Below, one piece after another: positions 23,640 to 31,953 of a DNA stretch of 35,069 nucleotides. The notes under the pieces were generated by a model. It worked only from the letters and a program-made list of their open reading frames with translations, made no database searches and was not told the origin of the DNA. Position numbers and translations under genes: made by a program. The stretch's first letter is position 1. Each line of letters opens with the position of its first letter. The DNA is from a bacterium (GTDB taxonomy: Bacteria; Patescibacteriota; Minisyncoccia; UBA6257; GWB1-50-10): contig JAUSKB010000010.1 in NCBI GenBank assembly GCA_030647415.1, forward strand, positions 1 to 35,069, written 5' to 3'.

Positions 23640-24761
23640 CTACGACTGGTAGCGCGATACATTTACCATGATACCACTCATGGTAAGAAAAACGGTAAGC
23701 GCCGTCCCACCGTAGCTCACAAACGGCAAGGGTACTCCCGTCAGGGGCACGAGTCCCGAGACTGCCGCGATGTTCACGAACGCCTGGAGACCAATGAGGC
23801 AGGTGCAGCCGGTGACGAAAATCCTCCCGAAGCTATCGCTCGTATGCCGGGCGATTCGGAGACCTCGCCAGATGAGGACCGAGAATGCCAAGAGAACGAA
23901 AAGCGACCCGAGGAACCCAAGTTCCTCTGCAATGACCGCGAAGATGGAATCTCCAATCGGTTCCGGCAGGTAGTACAGCTTCGTGGTCGATTGGCCGAAC
24001 CCGACGCCGGTCCAGCCGCCGGAACCGATTGCGATGAGCGCCTGGTTGATGTGGTACCCCGTGTCCGCGGTGTCCGCAGTTGGGTTGAGGAAGGTGAGCA
24101 CGCGCGCCTTGCGGTAGGGGGAAAAATAGATGAAGACGGACAGTGCGAGGGAAACCACGAGCGCGGCGACCGCGAGGAAGCGGATTTTCGCGCCGCTCGT
24201 GAAGTACATGAGGACGGATGCAAGGAAAATGAGTATGGCGACCGTGGTTGCCGGCTGGAGCAACAGGAGCACCATGACGCCGCCGACGAGCGTGAGGAAC
24301 GGGAGAAACCCCTGAACGAAGCTTGAGCCCCTGGTTGTCGAGCGGCTAACCCAGGCCGCGAGGTAGATGAAGAAGGTGAGTTTCAAAAGCTCGCTCGGCT
24401 GGAAGGTGAATGCGCCGAAATTCAACCACCGATCGGCACCCTTCACCGAAGAAACACCGAAACCGGTGAACACGAGTACGAGGAGTACGATGGAGAGAAC
24501 GAGGAACGGCGTCGCGAACCGTTGCCAGCGCCGATAGTACGCAAAACACCCGACGAGAAAACCGACCATTCCCGGGAGAAGACCGTACAGGAGCTGGTGC
24601 ATCACGAAGTACGAGCTGTCGCCGAACTTTGTGCTGGCAAGGTCGGAGGAGGCGCTGGTAAGCATCACGATACCGAAAATCGTGAGCGTGAGCACCGTCC
24701 CCAGGAACAGGTAGTCCGGGGCGCCGCTCGTCGGCCGTCGCATATTCGTTCGTCGGTTCAT
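23640..24761 (-). CDS. ftsW: FtsW/RodA-type peptidoglycan glycosyltransferase
   Basis: This 373-aa SEDS protein polymerises lipid II into glycan strands. It has about ten transmembrane helices and the family signatures VKGADRWLNFGAFTFQPSELLKL (seen in parts), TGYHINQALIAIGSGGWTGVGFGQS, KLYYLPEPIGDSIFAVIAEELG and PLPFVSYGGTA near the C-terminus. The start at 24761 is chosen because it overlaps the deacylase stop as ATGA. Order ftsW-murG on the same strand matches the dcw cluster, so the division-type FtsW rather than RodA is preferred. Confidence 0.95.
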   Translation of the reverse strand: MNRRTNMRRPTSGAPDYLFLGTVLTLTIFGIVMLTSASSDLASTKFGDSSYFVMHQLLYGLLPGMVGFLVGCFAYYRRWQRFATPFLVLSIVLLVLVFTGFGVSSVKGADRWLNFGAFTFQPSELLKLTFFIYLAAWVSRSTTRGSSFVQGFLPFLTLVGGVMVLLLLQPATTVAILIFLASVLMYFTSGAKIRFLAVAALVVSLALSVFIYFSPYRKARVLTFLNPTADTADTGYHINQALIAIGSGGWTGVGFGQSTTKLYYLPEPIGDSIFAVIAEELGFLGSLFVLLAFSVLIWRGLRIARHTSDSFGRIFVTGCTCLIGLQAFVNIAAVSGLVPLTGVPLPFVSYGGTALTVFLTMSGIMVNVSRYQS

Positions 24762-26278
24762 CGGTGGTCGCGCCGGAGCACCTGGCCGCCGCATACGCCG
24801 GTCAGTGTGCCCATTCGAAGTGCACACACGCCGTTCACGAATACATACGATGGCCGAAGCGTCTCCGGGTCGAGTACGAGCACATCGGCGGCGGAACCTT
24901 CTCTAAGCACGCCGCGATGCCGGAGGTGATAGACGCGCGCCGCACTGCCCGTCAGGCGCTGTACTGCCGCCTCGAGCGGCACTCGGCCGCTTGAGGCGGC
25001 CCAACGCAAGAATGCCGTGAAGATGTCCGATTGAACCTCGTGCGGCGCGAGCCGCCGCCGATAACCGCGTCCCTGCGTGGCGACGAGTGCCCTGCTCGAG
25101 GACAGGTAGGCGGCGAGCGGTATGCTCGCGACATCGCGGACGAGAACCGTTGCATTGCCGCGAGTGATTCGCACAACCTCCCCGAGCGTTTCGAGCGGCG
25201 ACCGATTCCTTGTTTCCGCCAACGCATCAATCGTCTTCCCCTCGAGAAACTGGAGCGAGCGGTCGAACACTCGGTCGATGACAATGCCGAGCGGCAGGTG
25301 CGCCGCGAGCGCACGAAAGTCCGGCCCGCTTCGCCTCGCCCGCTCACTCGCCTCGCTTCGCGGGCGAAGCGGGTCGGGCGAGGCGTGCAAATCGGTCGAT
25401 GCCGCTACGAGATGCTTTAATGAAATTTGCGTCGTCTCGAGTGGTTGGATGTCGAAGTGGACATCGCATTGCCCGGCAACGTGTTCGAGTATGGTCAAGA
25501 GCTCTCCGTACCGATGGGCATCGCTCACACGGGGCGTGAGGTGTGAAAAAAGGACTGCAACGCGAGCGGCGCGGCTCACCTCGAGTACGGCGTGGGCATC
25601 AGTGATGAGTGCGCGCGGAACGGCACCAAGATGAACTGCAATGACGCCACCGGCGCGCGCGACAATGCGAGCTACAGATTCAAGCGAATGTTGGGAAAGA
25701 AACTCGACGCCATCGCCCCCGTATCCGACTGAAAGTCCCAGCGCTCCCTCCCGAAGGGCGGCGATAAGAAGGTGCGCGAACGTCCGCTGGTCCCGTTCCG
25801 TGGCATCACACGTACTCGTGCCCTGTGCGGTCAATCGGAGTGCTCCGGAACCGACCAGCGTGCCGAAGTTGACGCCAAGCCGCATCCGCTCGAGGAATCG
25901 AAAGAGGTCTAGAATGGAGGGCCAGACGACGCTCGCGTTCGTTGGGTGCCGCCACACGTCCGCCGTTGCATCAGTGGGAGTGCGCCAGGGCGCGAACGAC
26001 CACCCGCACTGCCCGCCGATGACGCTCGTGATCCCCTGCGTAATGAGCGACGCACTGCCCGCCGGCGTGAATAGGTCGCCCGACCGGTCCGCATGGGAAC
26101 CCGCATCGATGAACCCGGGGGTGACAAGGTTGCCAACCGCATCGATGACCTCGTCCGCCGCCGCGTTTGCGAGCGACCCGATGCGCACGATCCGGCCGCT
26201 TCGAATAAGGAGGTCACATTTCACGGCCGGCGCTCCGGTGCCGTCGAGGACCATCCCGTGCTTGATGAGTGTTACCAT
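24758..26278 (-). CDS. N-acyl-D-amino-acid deacylase-like amidohydrolase
   Basis: This 506-aa protein fits the D-aminoacylase group of the amidohydrolase superfamily. It has LVTPGFIDAGSHADRSG, GGQCGWSFAP (compare GNCGFSIAP), REGALGLSVGYGGDGVEF, VIAVHLG, VLFSHLTP, and RGVLREGSAADVLVLDPETL at the end. The first metal site reads S-H-A-D rather than the usual H-x-H/D, so its metal binding may differ. Residues about 298-316 (SPDPLRPRSEASERARRSG) come from a palindromic insertion. It lies inside the wall operon between mraY and ftsW with ATGA coupling, suggesting action on D-amino acids from peptidoglycan; that role is inferred. Confidence 0.85.
   Translation of the reverse strand: MVTLIKHGMVLDGTGAPAVKCDLLIRSGRIVRIGSLANAAADEVIDAVGNLVTPGFIDAGSHADRSGDLFTPAGSASLITQGITSVIGGQCGWSFAPWRTPTDATADVWRHPTNASVVWPSILDLFRFLERMRLGVNFGTLVGSGALRLTAQGTSTCDATERDQRTFAHLLIAALREGALGLSVGYGGDGVEFLSQHSLESVARIVARAGGVIAVHLGAVPRALITDAHAVLEVSRAARVAVLFSHLTPRVSDAHRYGELLTILEHVAGQCDVHFDIQPLETTQISLKHLVAASTDLHASPDPLRPRSEASERARRSGPDFRALAAHLPLGIVIDRVFDRSLQFLEGKTIDALAETRNRSPLETLGEVVRITRGNATVLVRDVASIPLAAYLSSSRALVATQGRGYRRRLAPHEVQSDIFTAFLRWAASSGRVPLEAAVQRLTGSAARVYHLRHRGVLREGSAADVLVLDPETLRPSYVFVNGVCALRMGTLTGVCGGQVLRRDHR
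25332..25385. repeat. Nested palindrome inserted in the deacylase gene
   Basis: CGCCTCGCCCG (25332-25342) pairs with CGGGCGAGGCG (25375-25385). Inside is CGCTTCGC-GG-GCGAAGCG (25354-25371). The 54 bases keep the frame and encode an Arg/Ser/Pro-rich stretch unlike the flanking enzyme. Confidence 0.8.
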
Positions 26279-26313
26279 AGTTTTTAGTTGTTGGTCGTTG
26301 GTTGTCGGTTACC

Positions 26314-27360
26314 CTAGACATACCGTGCGAGAAAGAAGACGACGAGCCCGATGATACTCACGACCGCGGCGATGATCCAAAACCGCATGGTGATCTGGCT
26401 CTCCGGCCACCCAAGCGCTTCGAAGTGATGGTGGATGGGGCTCGAGTGGAACACCTTTTTTCCCCGGACCTTCTTCGAGATGAGCTGTACAATGACCGAC
26501 GCCGTTTCAATGACGAGGATGAACCCGAAGAACGGCAATAAAAGCGCCGTGTTCGTGAGCATCGCCACGACGCCGAGCGTGATGCCAAGCGACATGGAGC
26601 CCGTATCACCCATGAAGAACCGCGCGGGGTGGATGTTGAACCACAAAAAGGCGAGGAGCGCCCCGAGTATCACGGCGATCATTACGGCAAGGTCGTACCG
26701 CCCGAGGACGAACGCCACCACCGCGAGTGCGCCGAATGCGAAGAAGAGGACCCCGGCCGCAAGCCCGTCCAGCCCATCCGTGAGATTTGTCGCATTCGAA
26801 GTTGCGACCAACACAAAGATGAAAACCGGGATGTACCAGATGCCCATCTGGATGTAGCCCACGAACGGCACGAAGAGCGTGTCCCAGCCGAGCTTCACAT
26901 AGAACCACCAGGCGCCGATAGCCGCGATGCTGGTGTACAGCACGAGCTTATGCCGAACGGTGAGACCGCCACCCTTCGGACCGCGCCCCATGATACCCCA
27001 CAAATCATCTACGAGCCCGACGAGCGCCGCGAGGAGGAGCGCCGCGAGCGGCAGGTAGGTCTCCGCGCGGTTCACAAAGTTGAAGTACGAGGCGAAACCA
27101 TCGAATATGAGCGAGCCAGTCCAAAAGACCGCAGCGAGACCGATTACGGTCGCCCAGATGATAATACCGCCCATCGTCGGCGTCGCACTCTTGTCCTTAT
27201 GGAACTGATGGAAGACAGGCGTGGTCGTCGCATCCCGAATGTTCCGCTTTCGCAGGTTCCACCGGATGAGCGCGCGATAGACGAGTGGTGTGACAAGGAG
27301 CGCCACCACGAACCCAAGCGCGAACATGATAAGTACCCGAAGTGCGGCGAATAGTTCCAT
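26314..27360 (-). CDS. mraY: Phospho-N-acetylmuramoyl-pentapeptide transferase
   Basis: This 348-aa polytopic enzyme makes lipid I from UDP-MurNAc-pentapeptide and undecaprenyl phosphate. Signatures are HKDKSATPTMGGI, ALVGLVDDLWGI with the Asp pair, ATNLTDGLDGLAAG, WFNIHPARFFMGDTGSMSLG and SSPIHHHFEALGWPE. About ten transmembrane segments and full length. TAGAAT lies 12 bases before the ATG. The 35-base gap to the deacylase holds a G/T-rich repeat, but the two are probably cotranscribed. Confidence 0.97.
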   Translation of the reverse strand: MELFAALRVLIMFALGFVVALLVTPLVYRALIRWNLRKRNIRDATTTPVFHQFHKDKSATPTMGGIIIWATVIGLAAVFWTGSLIFDGFASYFNFVNRAETYLPLAALLLAALVGLVDDLWGIMGRGPKGGGLTVRHKLVLYTSIAAIGAWWFYVKLGWDTLFVPFVGYIQMGIWYIPVFIFVLVATSNATNLTDGLDGLAAGVLFFAFGALAVVAFVLGRYDLAVMIAVILGALLAFLWFNIHPARFFMGDTGSMSLGITLGVVAMLTNTALLLPFFGFILVIETASVIVQLISKKVRGKKVFHSSPIHHHFEALGWPESQITMRFWIIAAVVSIIGLVVFFLARYV

Positions 27361-27376
27361 GGTTACTGGTAAATTC

Positions 27377-27527
27377 TAAACCCTAAAAAGGAATCTCTGT
27401 TTGTCCGCCGAAGGCGGATCCGCCTCTGGCGGAGAATTTAGGATTTCGGTATTGTCCCGACTTTGTCGAGGATGCCCGATAAAATCGGCATTTAGAATTT
27501 AGTATTTAGAGTTTAGGGTTTTGCTGG
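27377..27527. repeat. Composite inverted repeat between mraY and dacA
   Basis: AAACCCTAAA (27377-27386) pairs with TTTAGGGTTT near 27518-27527. Between them lie TCCGCC-GAA-GGCGGA and TCCGCC-TCT-GGCGGA hairpins back to back (27408-27437) and CCGAT-AAA-ATCGG. The right arm encodes the last codons and the TAA of the dacA-like gene. Confidence 0.65.
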
Positions 27528-28469
27528 AAATTCATATGCCTCGTCGACCCAGTGCATCAAACCCTGTACCTCATCATAGCGGTTTTTGCTCCCCAGGAGC
27601 ACGACGACGATCCGGTCGGTGCCATGCGAGAGGATTGCGAGCAGGTTCTCCCCCGCGGCGGGGGAGGTGCCGGTTTTGCCGCCGAGAAACGTTGCCGACA
27701 ACGCAAGCGAATTGATGTTCGAGACCGTCCGGGTCGTGCCTCCGTTCAAGGGTTGGACCAAAATGCTCGTGAGCCGGCTCCACGCGAAGATGTCCGGATG
27801 CTGTGCGGCGATGTACGCTGCGAGTTTCACCAAGTCGCCTGCCGTGGACCGGTTCTCGTCCGACAGGCCCGAGCCGTCATGCACGGATGTCTGCGCCATC
27901 CCGAGTTCCAAAATCTTCGCGCGCATGAGACCACGGAACACCTCCTGTCCGCCGGCATACTCCTCGAATGCCGCGGCCGCATCGTTCGAGGAGGTCATGA
28001 GCATGACCTTCAGGAGATCGCGGGCGGTGTAGATCTCACCACTCGAAAGCTCACCTGCCTCCCCTTCCGTCTGGACCGCGATAAGACCGACCGGCACCTT
28101 CTTGTCGGGACCGAACTGTTCCAGCACCACGACGGCGGTGAGGAGCTTCGTGAGCGAGGCGATCGGTCGGGACTCGTAGGTACGATAGTTCAAGAACGAG
28201 AACGGCGTACCGATGAGCTGCGCAGTGGCTGCTGCGGCTCCGACCGTCGGGTCCAGCACGCTCCACCGGCGTTTTGGCATCCCGTCGGTTTCTGCCAGTC
28301 GGTTTTTGTCCCTCGCTTCTACTCGGGATGAATCATCGGTCGTCAGTTGTCGGTTATTAACTTGTCTGGCCGCCTCCTGCGTTTCCGCACGAGGCGCGAA
28401 CGCCTTCGAGGCCAGGACGGAGGCAAGTATGATCACGAGGAGTAGAAGCGCTTGCAAACGAAAGTTCAT
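27513..28469 (-). CDS. dacA-like: D-alanyl-D-alanine carboxypeptidase, S11 family
   Basis: This 318-aa penicillin-binding protein trims the terminal D-Ala of stem peptides. It has an N-terminal signal or anchor (LLLLVIILASVLASKAF) and then a Gln/Asn/Thr-Arg-rich spacer (residues about 36-62) derived from dispersed repeats. The catalytic motifs are SLTK (S-x-x-K), SSN (S-x-N) and GKTGTS (K-T-G). The ATG overlaps the scpB stop (ATGA). There is no obvious C-terminal amphipathic anchor, unlike many DacA proteins. The final residues PAKP and the stop are supplied by a repeat. Confidence 0.92.
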   Translation of the reverse strand: MNFRLQALLLLVIILASVLASKAFAPRAETQEAARQVNNRQLTTDDSSRVEARDKNRLAETDGMPKRRWSVLDPTVGAAAATAQLIGTPFSFLNYRTYESRPIASLTKLLTAVVVLEQFGPDKKVPVGLIAVQTEGEAGELSSGEIYTARDLLKVMLMTSSNDAAAAFEEYAGGQEVFRGLMRAKILELGMAQTSVHDGSGLSDENRSTAGDLVKLAAYIAAQHPDIFAWSRLTSILVQPLNGGTTRTVSNINSLALSATFLGGKTGTSPAAGENLLAILSHGTDRIVVVLLGSKNRYDEVQGLMHWVDEAYEFPAKP

Positions 28470-29392
28470 GGCGTGAGCGGTGTTACTTCGTTTGTCCCTC
28501 GACTTTGCTCGGGACGGTTCGAGGGACGGTGAGCTTGTCGAACCGTTGTTTGTTTGTCGGTTGTCTCCTGTTGTCGGTCGTCTGTCACTTGTCGTTGGTC
28601 TTCATTCGTCTCCTGTTGTTGGTTGTCCCTCGGCTCCGCTCGGGCCGTTCGAGGCTCTGAGGAGCCCTCAGGCTCTCGAAGAGATGGTGAGCGTGTCGAA
28701 CCATTCGTTGTTGGTTGTGGGTTACTGGTTGTTGGTTGTTCGTTCAGTGCTGTCAACTTCGCCCGATAGGCGGCATATTCTGGAAGGTCCGCACCGCGAG
28801 CAAGCCCGAGATGCCGGAGGAAGCGCGCGGTCGTCCGGTATGCGTAGAGGTTTCCACGGCTCGCCTCAGGGTCACGTTCCACGAGACCGCGGACGACGAG
28901 GTTCCGGAGGGTGAAGCTTGAATTCACGCCGCGGATGTAGTCAACAGTCGAACGCGGCACGGGACCGAGGTAGGCAACGAGCGTCACGACCTCAAGACCC
29001 GCGGGTGAAAGCTCCGCGCGAAACTCATCTTGGATAAGCGCCTGTGCAATATGCTGACAGGTGGGCTTCGTGACCAACTGAACACTCGAACCACCTGTGG
29101 TGAGCGGCGTCGAACCATGCCGAAGTATGGTCAACCCCTGCCCCAAGTCGGCGTTCAATGCCCGCTCGAGCTCATCAACGGCAGTGCCGCACGCACTCGG
29201 CTCGATGCCGAGGAGCTTGGCGGCCCGTCCCACCGCGATAGGTTCGCCGTATTGGAAGAGCAGCGCTTCAAGCTGCGCCGAGATGGGCGCTGTGTCTGTT
29301 GGTATTTTTTGCTCTTGGTCCATGTGTGTCTCAGTCGCTTCTGTTTCTACGTTGTTTGTTGTTGGTTGTTTGTCGTTTGTTGACTTACTCAT
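28466..29392 (-). CDS. scpB: Segregation and condensation protein B, with repeat-derived tails
   Basis: This 308-aa protein is the winged-helix partner of ScpA in the SMC condensin. The core (residues about 35-215) has LEALLFQYGEPIAVGRAAKLL, the SPAGLEVVTLVAYLGPVPRSTVDYIRGVNSS segment (seen in parts), LVVRGLVER and YRTTARFLRHLGL. The start at 29392 overlaps the scpA stop (ATGA). The first 25 and last 90 residues are low-complexity (Gln/Asn/Thr/Arg/Glu) and come from dispersed DNA repeats; normal ScpB is about 180-200 aa. Confidence 0.92.
   Translation of the reverse strand: MSKSTNDKQPTTNNVETEATETHMDQEQKIPTDTAPISAQLEALLFQYGEPIAVGRAAKLLGIEPSACGTAVDELERALNADLGQGLTILRHGSTPLTTGGSSVQLVTKPTCQHIAQALIQDEFRAELSPAGLEVVTLVAYLGPVPRSTVDYIRGVNSSFTLRNLVVRGLVERDPEASRGNLYAYRTTARFLRHLGLARGADLPEYAAYRAKLTALNEQPTTSNPQPTTNGSTRSPSLREPEGSSEPRTARAEPRDNQQQETNEDQRQVTDDRQQETTDKQTTVRQAHRPSNRPEQSRGTNEVTPLTP
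28500..28760. repeat. G/T-rich and GTCGAA-type repeats forming the scpB 3' tail
   Basis: On the plus strand the segment is built from GTTGTTGGTTGT-like units and CCCTCGACTTTGCTCGGGAC-like units. On the coding strand these read as NQQQET, RQVTDDRQQETTDKQ and RPEQSRG peptides. Similar units occur at 26281-26310, 28331-28360, 29350-29385, 32950-32990 and 33850-33895. Confidence 0.75.
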
Positions 29393-30225
29393 TGTACGGG
29401 CGGTGGGGTGAGCTTCGCAATCGGCCCGTGGTGAGCCCGTCGAACCCACATATCCCCGAAGTGCCTCCCCTGTTCAACATTAACAAGTTGCTCCTTCACA
29501 AGGTGCAATACCGCAAGGAATAGCGCGACCAACTCGCTCCGTTTCGCTTGCAATGAGCCTGCCTGCCCTGAGCTTGTCGAATGGGTTGAATCAGTCGAAA
29601 GACTCGAAAAGCTCATCGAGGTACTCGCGGTGAGGCGTATGAGCACTTCTTCAATCTTCTGCTTCAGATTCGCGAATTCCATCCGAATCGCCGCCGTTGG
29701 TCTCGAGAGGCGTTCCAGCTCGCCGAGCATCCGGGCAAGCGCGCTTTCCATCGCCTGCGGCGTCACGGCGGGCGGCGGGTAGAAGCCGACATTCACCGTT
29801 TGGAGGAACTCGCGCGCGAACATGACCGGCATCGGGTTCCAGAGCCGCTTCAGGTGCCGCTGCGCGCCCCTAAGTTCCTGGTAGAGCGCGAGACGCGTCT
29901 CGAGGTCCTGCATCTCCTCTGCTTCCTCGGGCGTCACCGCGAGCGAGGGTAGGAGCGCCTTCGATTTGATGAGGATGAGCTTCGAGGCGACGACGAGGAA
30001 GTCGGCGATGAGCTGTGGGTCGACGCCGCCCCGAGGCGAGACCTCGGGGGATTCTGAGGTCTCGCCTCGGGGCAATCCCTCAAGCTCCCGAACATACTCA
30101 AGGAAATCGCCGGTGACCTTCGCGATACTTATCTGCGTCACGGGTAGCTGTTCGCGCTCGATGAGCTCGAGCAGTTTCTCGAGCGGTCCCTGATAAGAAT
30201 CGAGTTGTAGGGTGAATTTATTCAT
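29389..30225 (-). CDS. scpA: Segregation and condensation protein A, with insertions
   Basis: This 278-aa kleisin bridges SMC heads. It starts MNKFTLQLDSYQGPLEKLLELIE and has QISIAKVTGDFLEYV, LIADFLVVASKLILIKSKALLP, and a C-terminal winged-helix (ELVALFLAVLHLVKEQLVNVEQ). Two non-family stretches interrupt it. One is LPRGETSESPEVSPRGG at about residue 52, between the first two conserved blocks, from a 44-base palindrome. The other is THSTSSGQAGSLQAK near residue 220, from a GTCGAA-type repeat. Both keep the frame. It is coupled to scpB by ATGA. Confidence 0.92.
   Translation of the reverse strand: MNKFTLQLDSYQGPLEKLLELIEREQLPVTQISIAKVTGDFLEYVRELEGLPRGETSESPEVSPRGGVDPQLIADFLVVASKLILIKSKALLPSLAVTPEEAEEMQDLETRLALYQELRGAQRHLKRLWNPMPVMFAREFLQTVNVGFYPPPAVTPQAMESALARMLGELERLSRPTAAIRMEFANLKQKIEEVLIRLTASTSMSFSSLSTDSTHSTSSGQAGSLQAKRSELVALFLAVLHLVKEQLVNVEQGRHFGDMWVRRAHHGPIAKLTPPPVQ
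30029..30072. repeat. Palindromic insertion in scpA, same family as 16942-16980
   Basis: CCCCGAGGCGAGACCTC (30029-30045) and GAGGTCTCGCCTCGGGG (30056-30072), 17 perfect pairs and a 10-base loop. It encodes RGETSESPEVSPRG in frame. Confidence 0.88.
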
Positions 30226-30234
30226 GACGCGAGG

Positions 30235-30282
30235 ACTTACGAAGTCCCGACATTCTGCATGCGAAGTCTGGACTTCGTAAGT
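30235..30282. repeat. Inverted repeat upstream of scpA
   Basis: ACTTACGAAGTCC (30235-30247) and GGACTTCGTAAGT (30270-30282), 13 perfect pairs, 22-base loop, between the scpA start and the ychF stop. It could act as a ychF terminator or a scpA leader hairpin. Confidence 0.7.
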
Positions 30283-30293
30283 TCAGCTATATA

Positions 30294-31442
30294 TCAGCCA
30301 TGCCGAATGACCATCACGTCGCCGTCCTGTACGACGTAGTCCTTGCCCTCGAGCCGCATCTTCCCCCTCTGTTTGGCGTGACTCCATCCACCGGTGGCGA
30401 TGAGATCTGCGTACGCGACCACCTCCGCGCGGATGAACTTCTCCTCGAAGTCCGTGTGGATGACGCCCGCCGCCTGCGGCGCCTTCGCGCCGTGTTCGAT
30501 GGTCCAGGCGCGCGTCTCGTCCTCGCCGGTGGTGAAAAAACTCACCAGTCCCAGTGTCGCATATGCCGCCGTGATGAGCTCGTTCACATTCGGCGCAGTG
30601 GCAAGGTTCGCAATAACAACTCCTGTACCTATCGCGGACGGCGAGCGGGGCATTTTCGACGGCAGATCTCGGACCGCGACGGCGGGAGAGCCAGGGCGAC
30701 CCGAGAGTACCTCGGGGACGCCCGGTGCCGAAGAAAATGCTCCGTTCACCGTCCCTATAACGCCGATTTGCCGGAGAAGCTCGTCCGGCACATCGCCCGT
30801 ATCGCCATTTAAGAGATACAGCCGCGGCTTCGCGGTCAACAGGTTCAACTCGCGCATGATGCGCGCATGCAAGTCGATGCCAGGTGGCAGAGCTCCGTTT
30901 GCATCCATCAGGAACTCACCGCGATCCAGGACCGCCTTGCACGCCTGGAGCGCTGCAAGGTCGGCGGTTCCCTCCTTCGTCTTATTTCGCACGTCCGCCT
31001 CCGCCTTCGAGATTCGCTTGTCCACCGTCTCGAGGTCTTTCAGCGCCAGCTCGGTCTTCAGTATCTCGTAGTCTCGCACCGGGTCCACCGACCCCTCGAC
31101 GTGCACGATGTCCGCTTGCGGGAAACACCGGAGCACGAAGCAGACCGCGCTCACGTCGCGGATGTGCGAGAGGAACTGGTTACCCAGCCCCTCGCCCTTG
31201 CTCGCCCCCTTTACGAGGCCCGCGATATCATAGAACTCGACCACCGCGGGCACCCGCTTCTTGGAGCTCGAGAGCTTCGCGAGCGCGTCCACGCGCTCGT
31301 CCGGTACGGGAACCACACCCACGTTCGGGTCGATGGTCGCGAACGGGTAGTTCGCAATATGCACCTCCTGGCTCGTGATGAGCTTAAAAAGGGTTGACTT
31401 CCCGACGTTCGGGAGCCCGACGATGCCGATGGATAGCTTCAT
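30294..31442 (-). CDS. ychF: Obg-family GTPase/ATPase YchF
   Basis: This 382-aa protein is the ribosome-associated P-loop NTPase YchF/OLA1. It has GIVGLPNVGKSTLF (Walker A), PFATIDPNVGVVPVPD, VEFYDIAGLVKGAS, a coiled-coil middle, and the C-terminal TGS-like domain with FFTTGEDETRAW, AAGVIHTDFEEKFIRAEV and DYVVQDGDVMVIRH. The region around residues 235-275 (PGVPEVLSGRPGSPAVAVRDLPSK, seen in parts) does not look like the family and contains a GC-rich imperfect palindrome (30694-30723), probably another insertion. The start codon overlaps the end of the 103-bp element upstream and has no normal Shine-Dalgarno. Confidence 0.95.
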   Translation of the reverse strand: MKLSIGIVGLPNVGKSTLFKLITSQEVHIANYPFATIDPNVGVVPVPDERVDALAKLSSSKKRVPAVVEFYDIAGLVKGASKGEGLGNQFLSHIRDVSAVCFVLRCFPQADIVHVEGSVDPVRDYEILKTELALKDLETVDKRISKAEADVRNKTKEGTADLAALQACKAVLDRGEFLMDANGALPPGIDLHARIMRELNLLTAKPRLYLLNGDTGDVPDELLRQIGVIGTVNGAFSSAPGVPEVLSGRPGSPAVAVRDLPSKMPRSPSAIGTGVVIANLATAPNVNELITAAYATLGLVSFFTTGEDETRAWTIEHGAKAPQAAGVIHTDFEEKFIRAEVVAYADLIATGGWSHAKQRGKMRLEGKDYVVQDGDVMVIRHG

Positions 31443-31543
31443 CCTGTTAGAGTTTTACACGCAATCTTTATACATGCAAAAATTTGTCGCTACATGAACA
31501 AAAGTCATAAGAAATCCGTCTATCTGTAAAACTCTAACAGGAT
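31441..31543. mobile_element. 103-bp inverted-repeat element, copy 1
   Basis: ATCCTGTTAGAGTTTTACA (31441-31459) and its exact complement (31525-31543) enclose 65 bases. The left end overlaps the ychF ATG. It shares ACATGC at interior position 13 with copy 2. No target-site duplication is evident. It has no coding capacity. Confidence 0.88.
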
Positions 31544-31660
31544 AAATGTGAATTTGATTTGATCAGCCAGTTGGCGGAGAAACTACAAAATTCAGTACCC
31601 CGCCACCGGCGGGGTCGAATGTGCCGACCGCCACTGGTGTAGATAGTTGAAAAAAATAGC

Positions 31661-31689
31661 TTGACTACAGGTTGAAAACGATGTATATA
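31661..31689 (+). promoter_or_regulatory. Promoter of the small membrane protein / YdcF-like operon
   Basis: TTGACT (31661-31666), 17-base spacer, TATATA (31684-31689). A CCCCGCC-ACC-GGCGGGG hairpin (31598-31614) lies upstream. Confidence 0.7.
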
Positions 31690-31740
31690 GCAGGTAGCTA
31701 ACTAACATCCTAATCATAGCGAAAAGAAAGGAGATTTGCG

Positions 31741-31953
31741 ATGATTTCACGATTTCTATGGTGGTGGTTCACCGGGGAAAAAAATTGGAGCTCCTGGGCA
31801 ACATTCCGCAGTTGGATGACCTCCGGAATTGTCGTCCTGATAATAGCCGCTTTCCTTGAGCTCAACGAACCAAGGTTGCTCACTGCTATGTTCGGAACCA
31901 TTATGGTACGAGTAGTCTTTACTATATTTTTTCCTTACAGAAAGGGGTGTTGA
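31741..31953 (+). CDS. Small two-span membrane protein
   Basis: This 70-aa protein has AAAGGAG 7 bases before the ATG. It opens with a Trp-rich stretch (MISRFLWWWFTGEKNWSSW) and has two hydrophobic segments (IVVLIIAAFLEL and AMFGTIMVRVVFTIFF). Its stop is directly followed by the TTG start of the YdcF-like gene, so the two are coupled. Family not recognised. Confidence 0.65.
   Translation: MISRFLWWWFTGEKNWSSWATFRSWMTSGIVVLIIAAFLELNEPRLLTAMFGTIMVRVVFTIFFPYRKGC

Noticed and set aside
20943-23950. Third copy of the murG end inside ftsW
   Set aside because: ftsW shares only about 16 bases (GGTCATTGCAGAGGAA region), explained by both proteins encoding VIAEEL.
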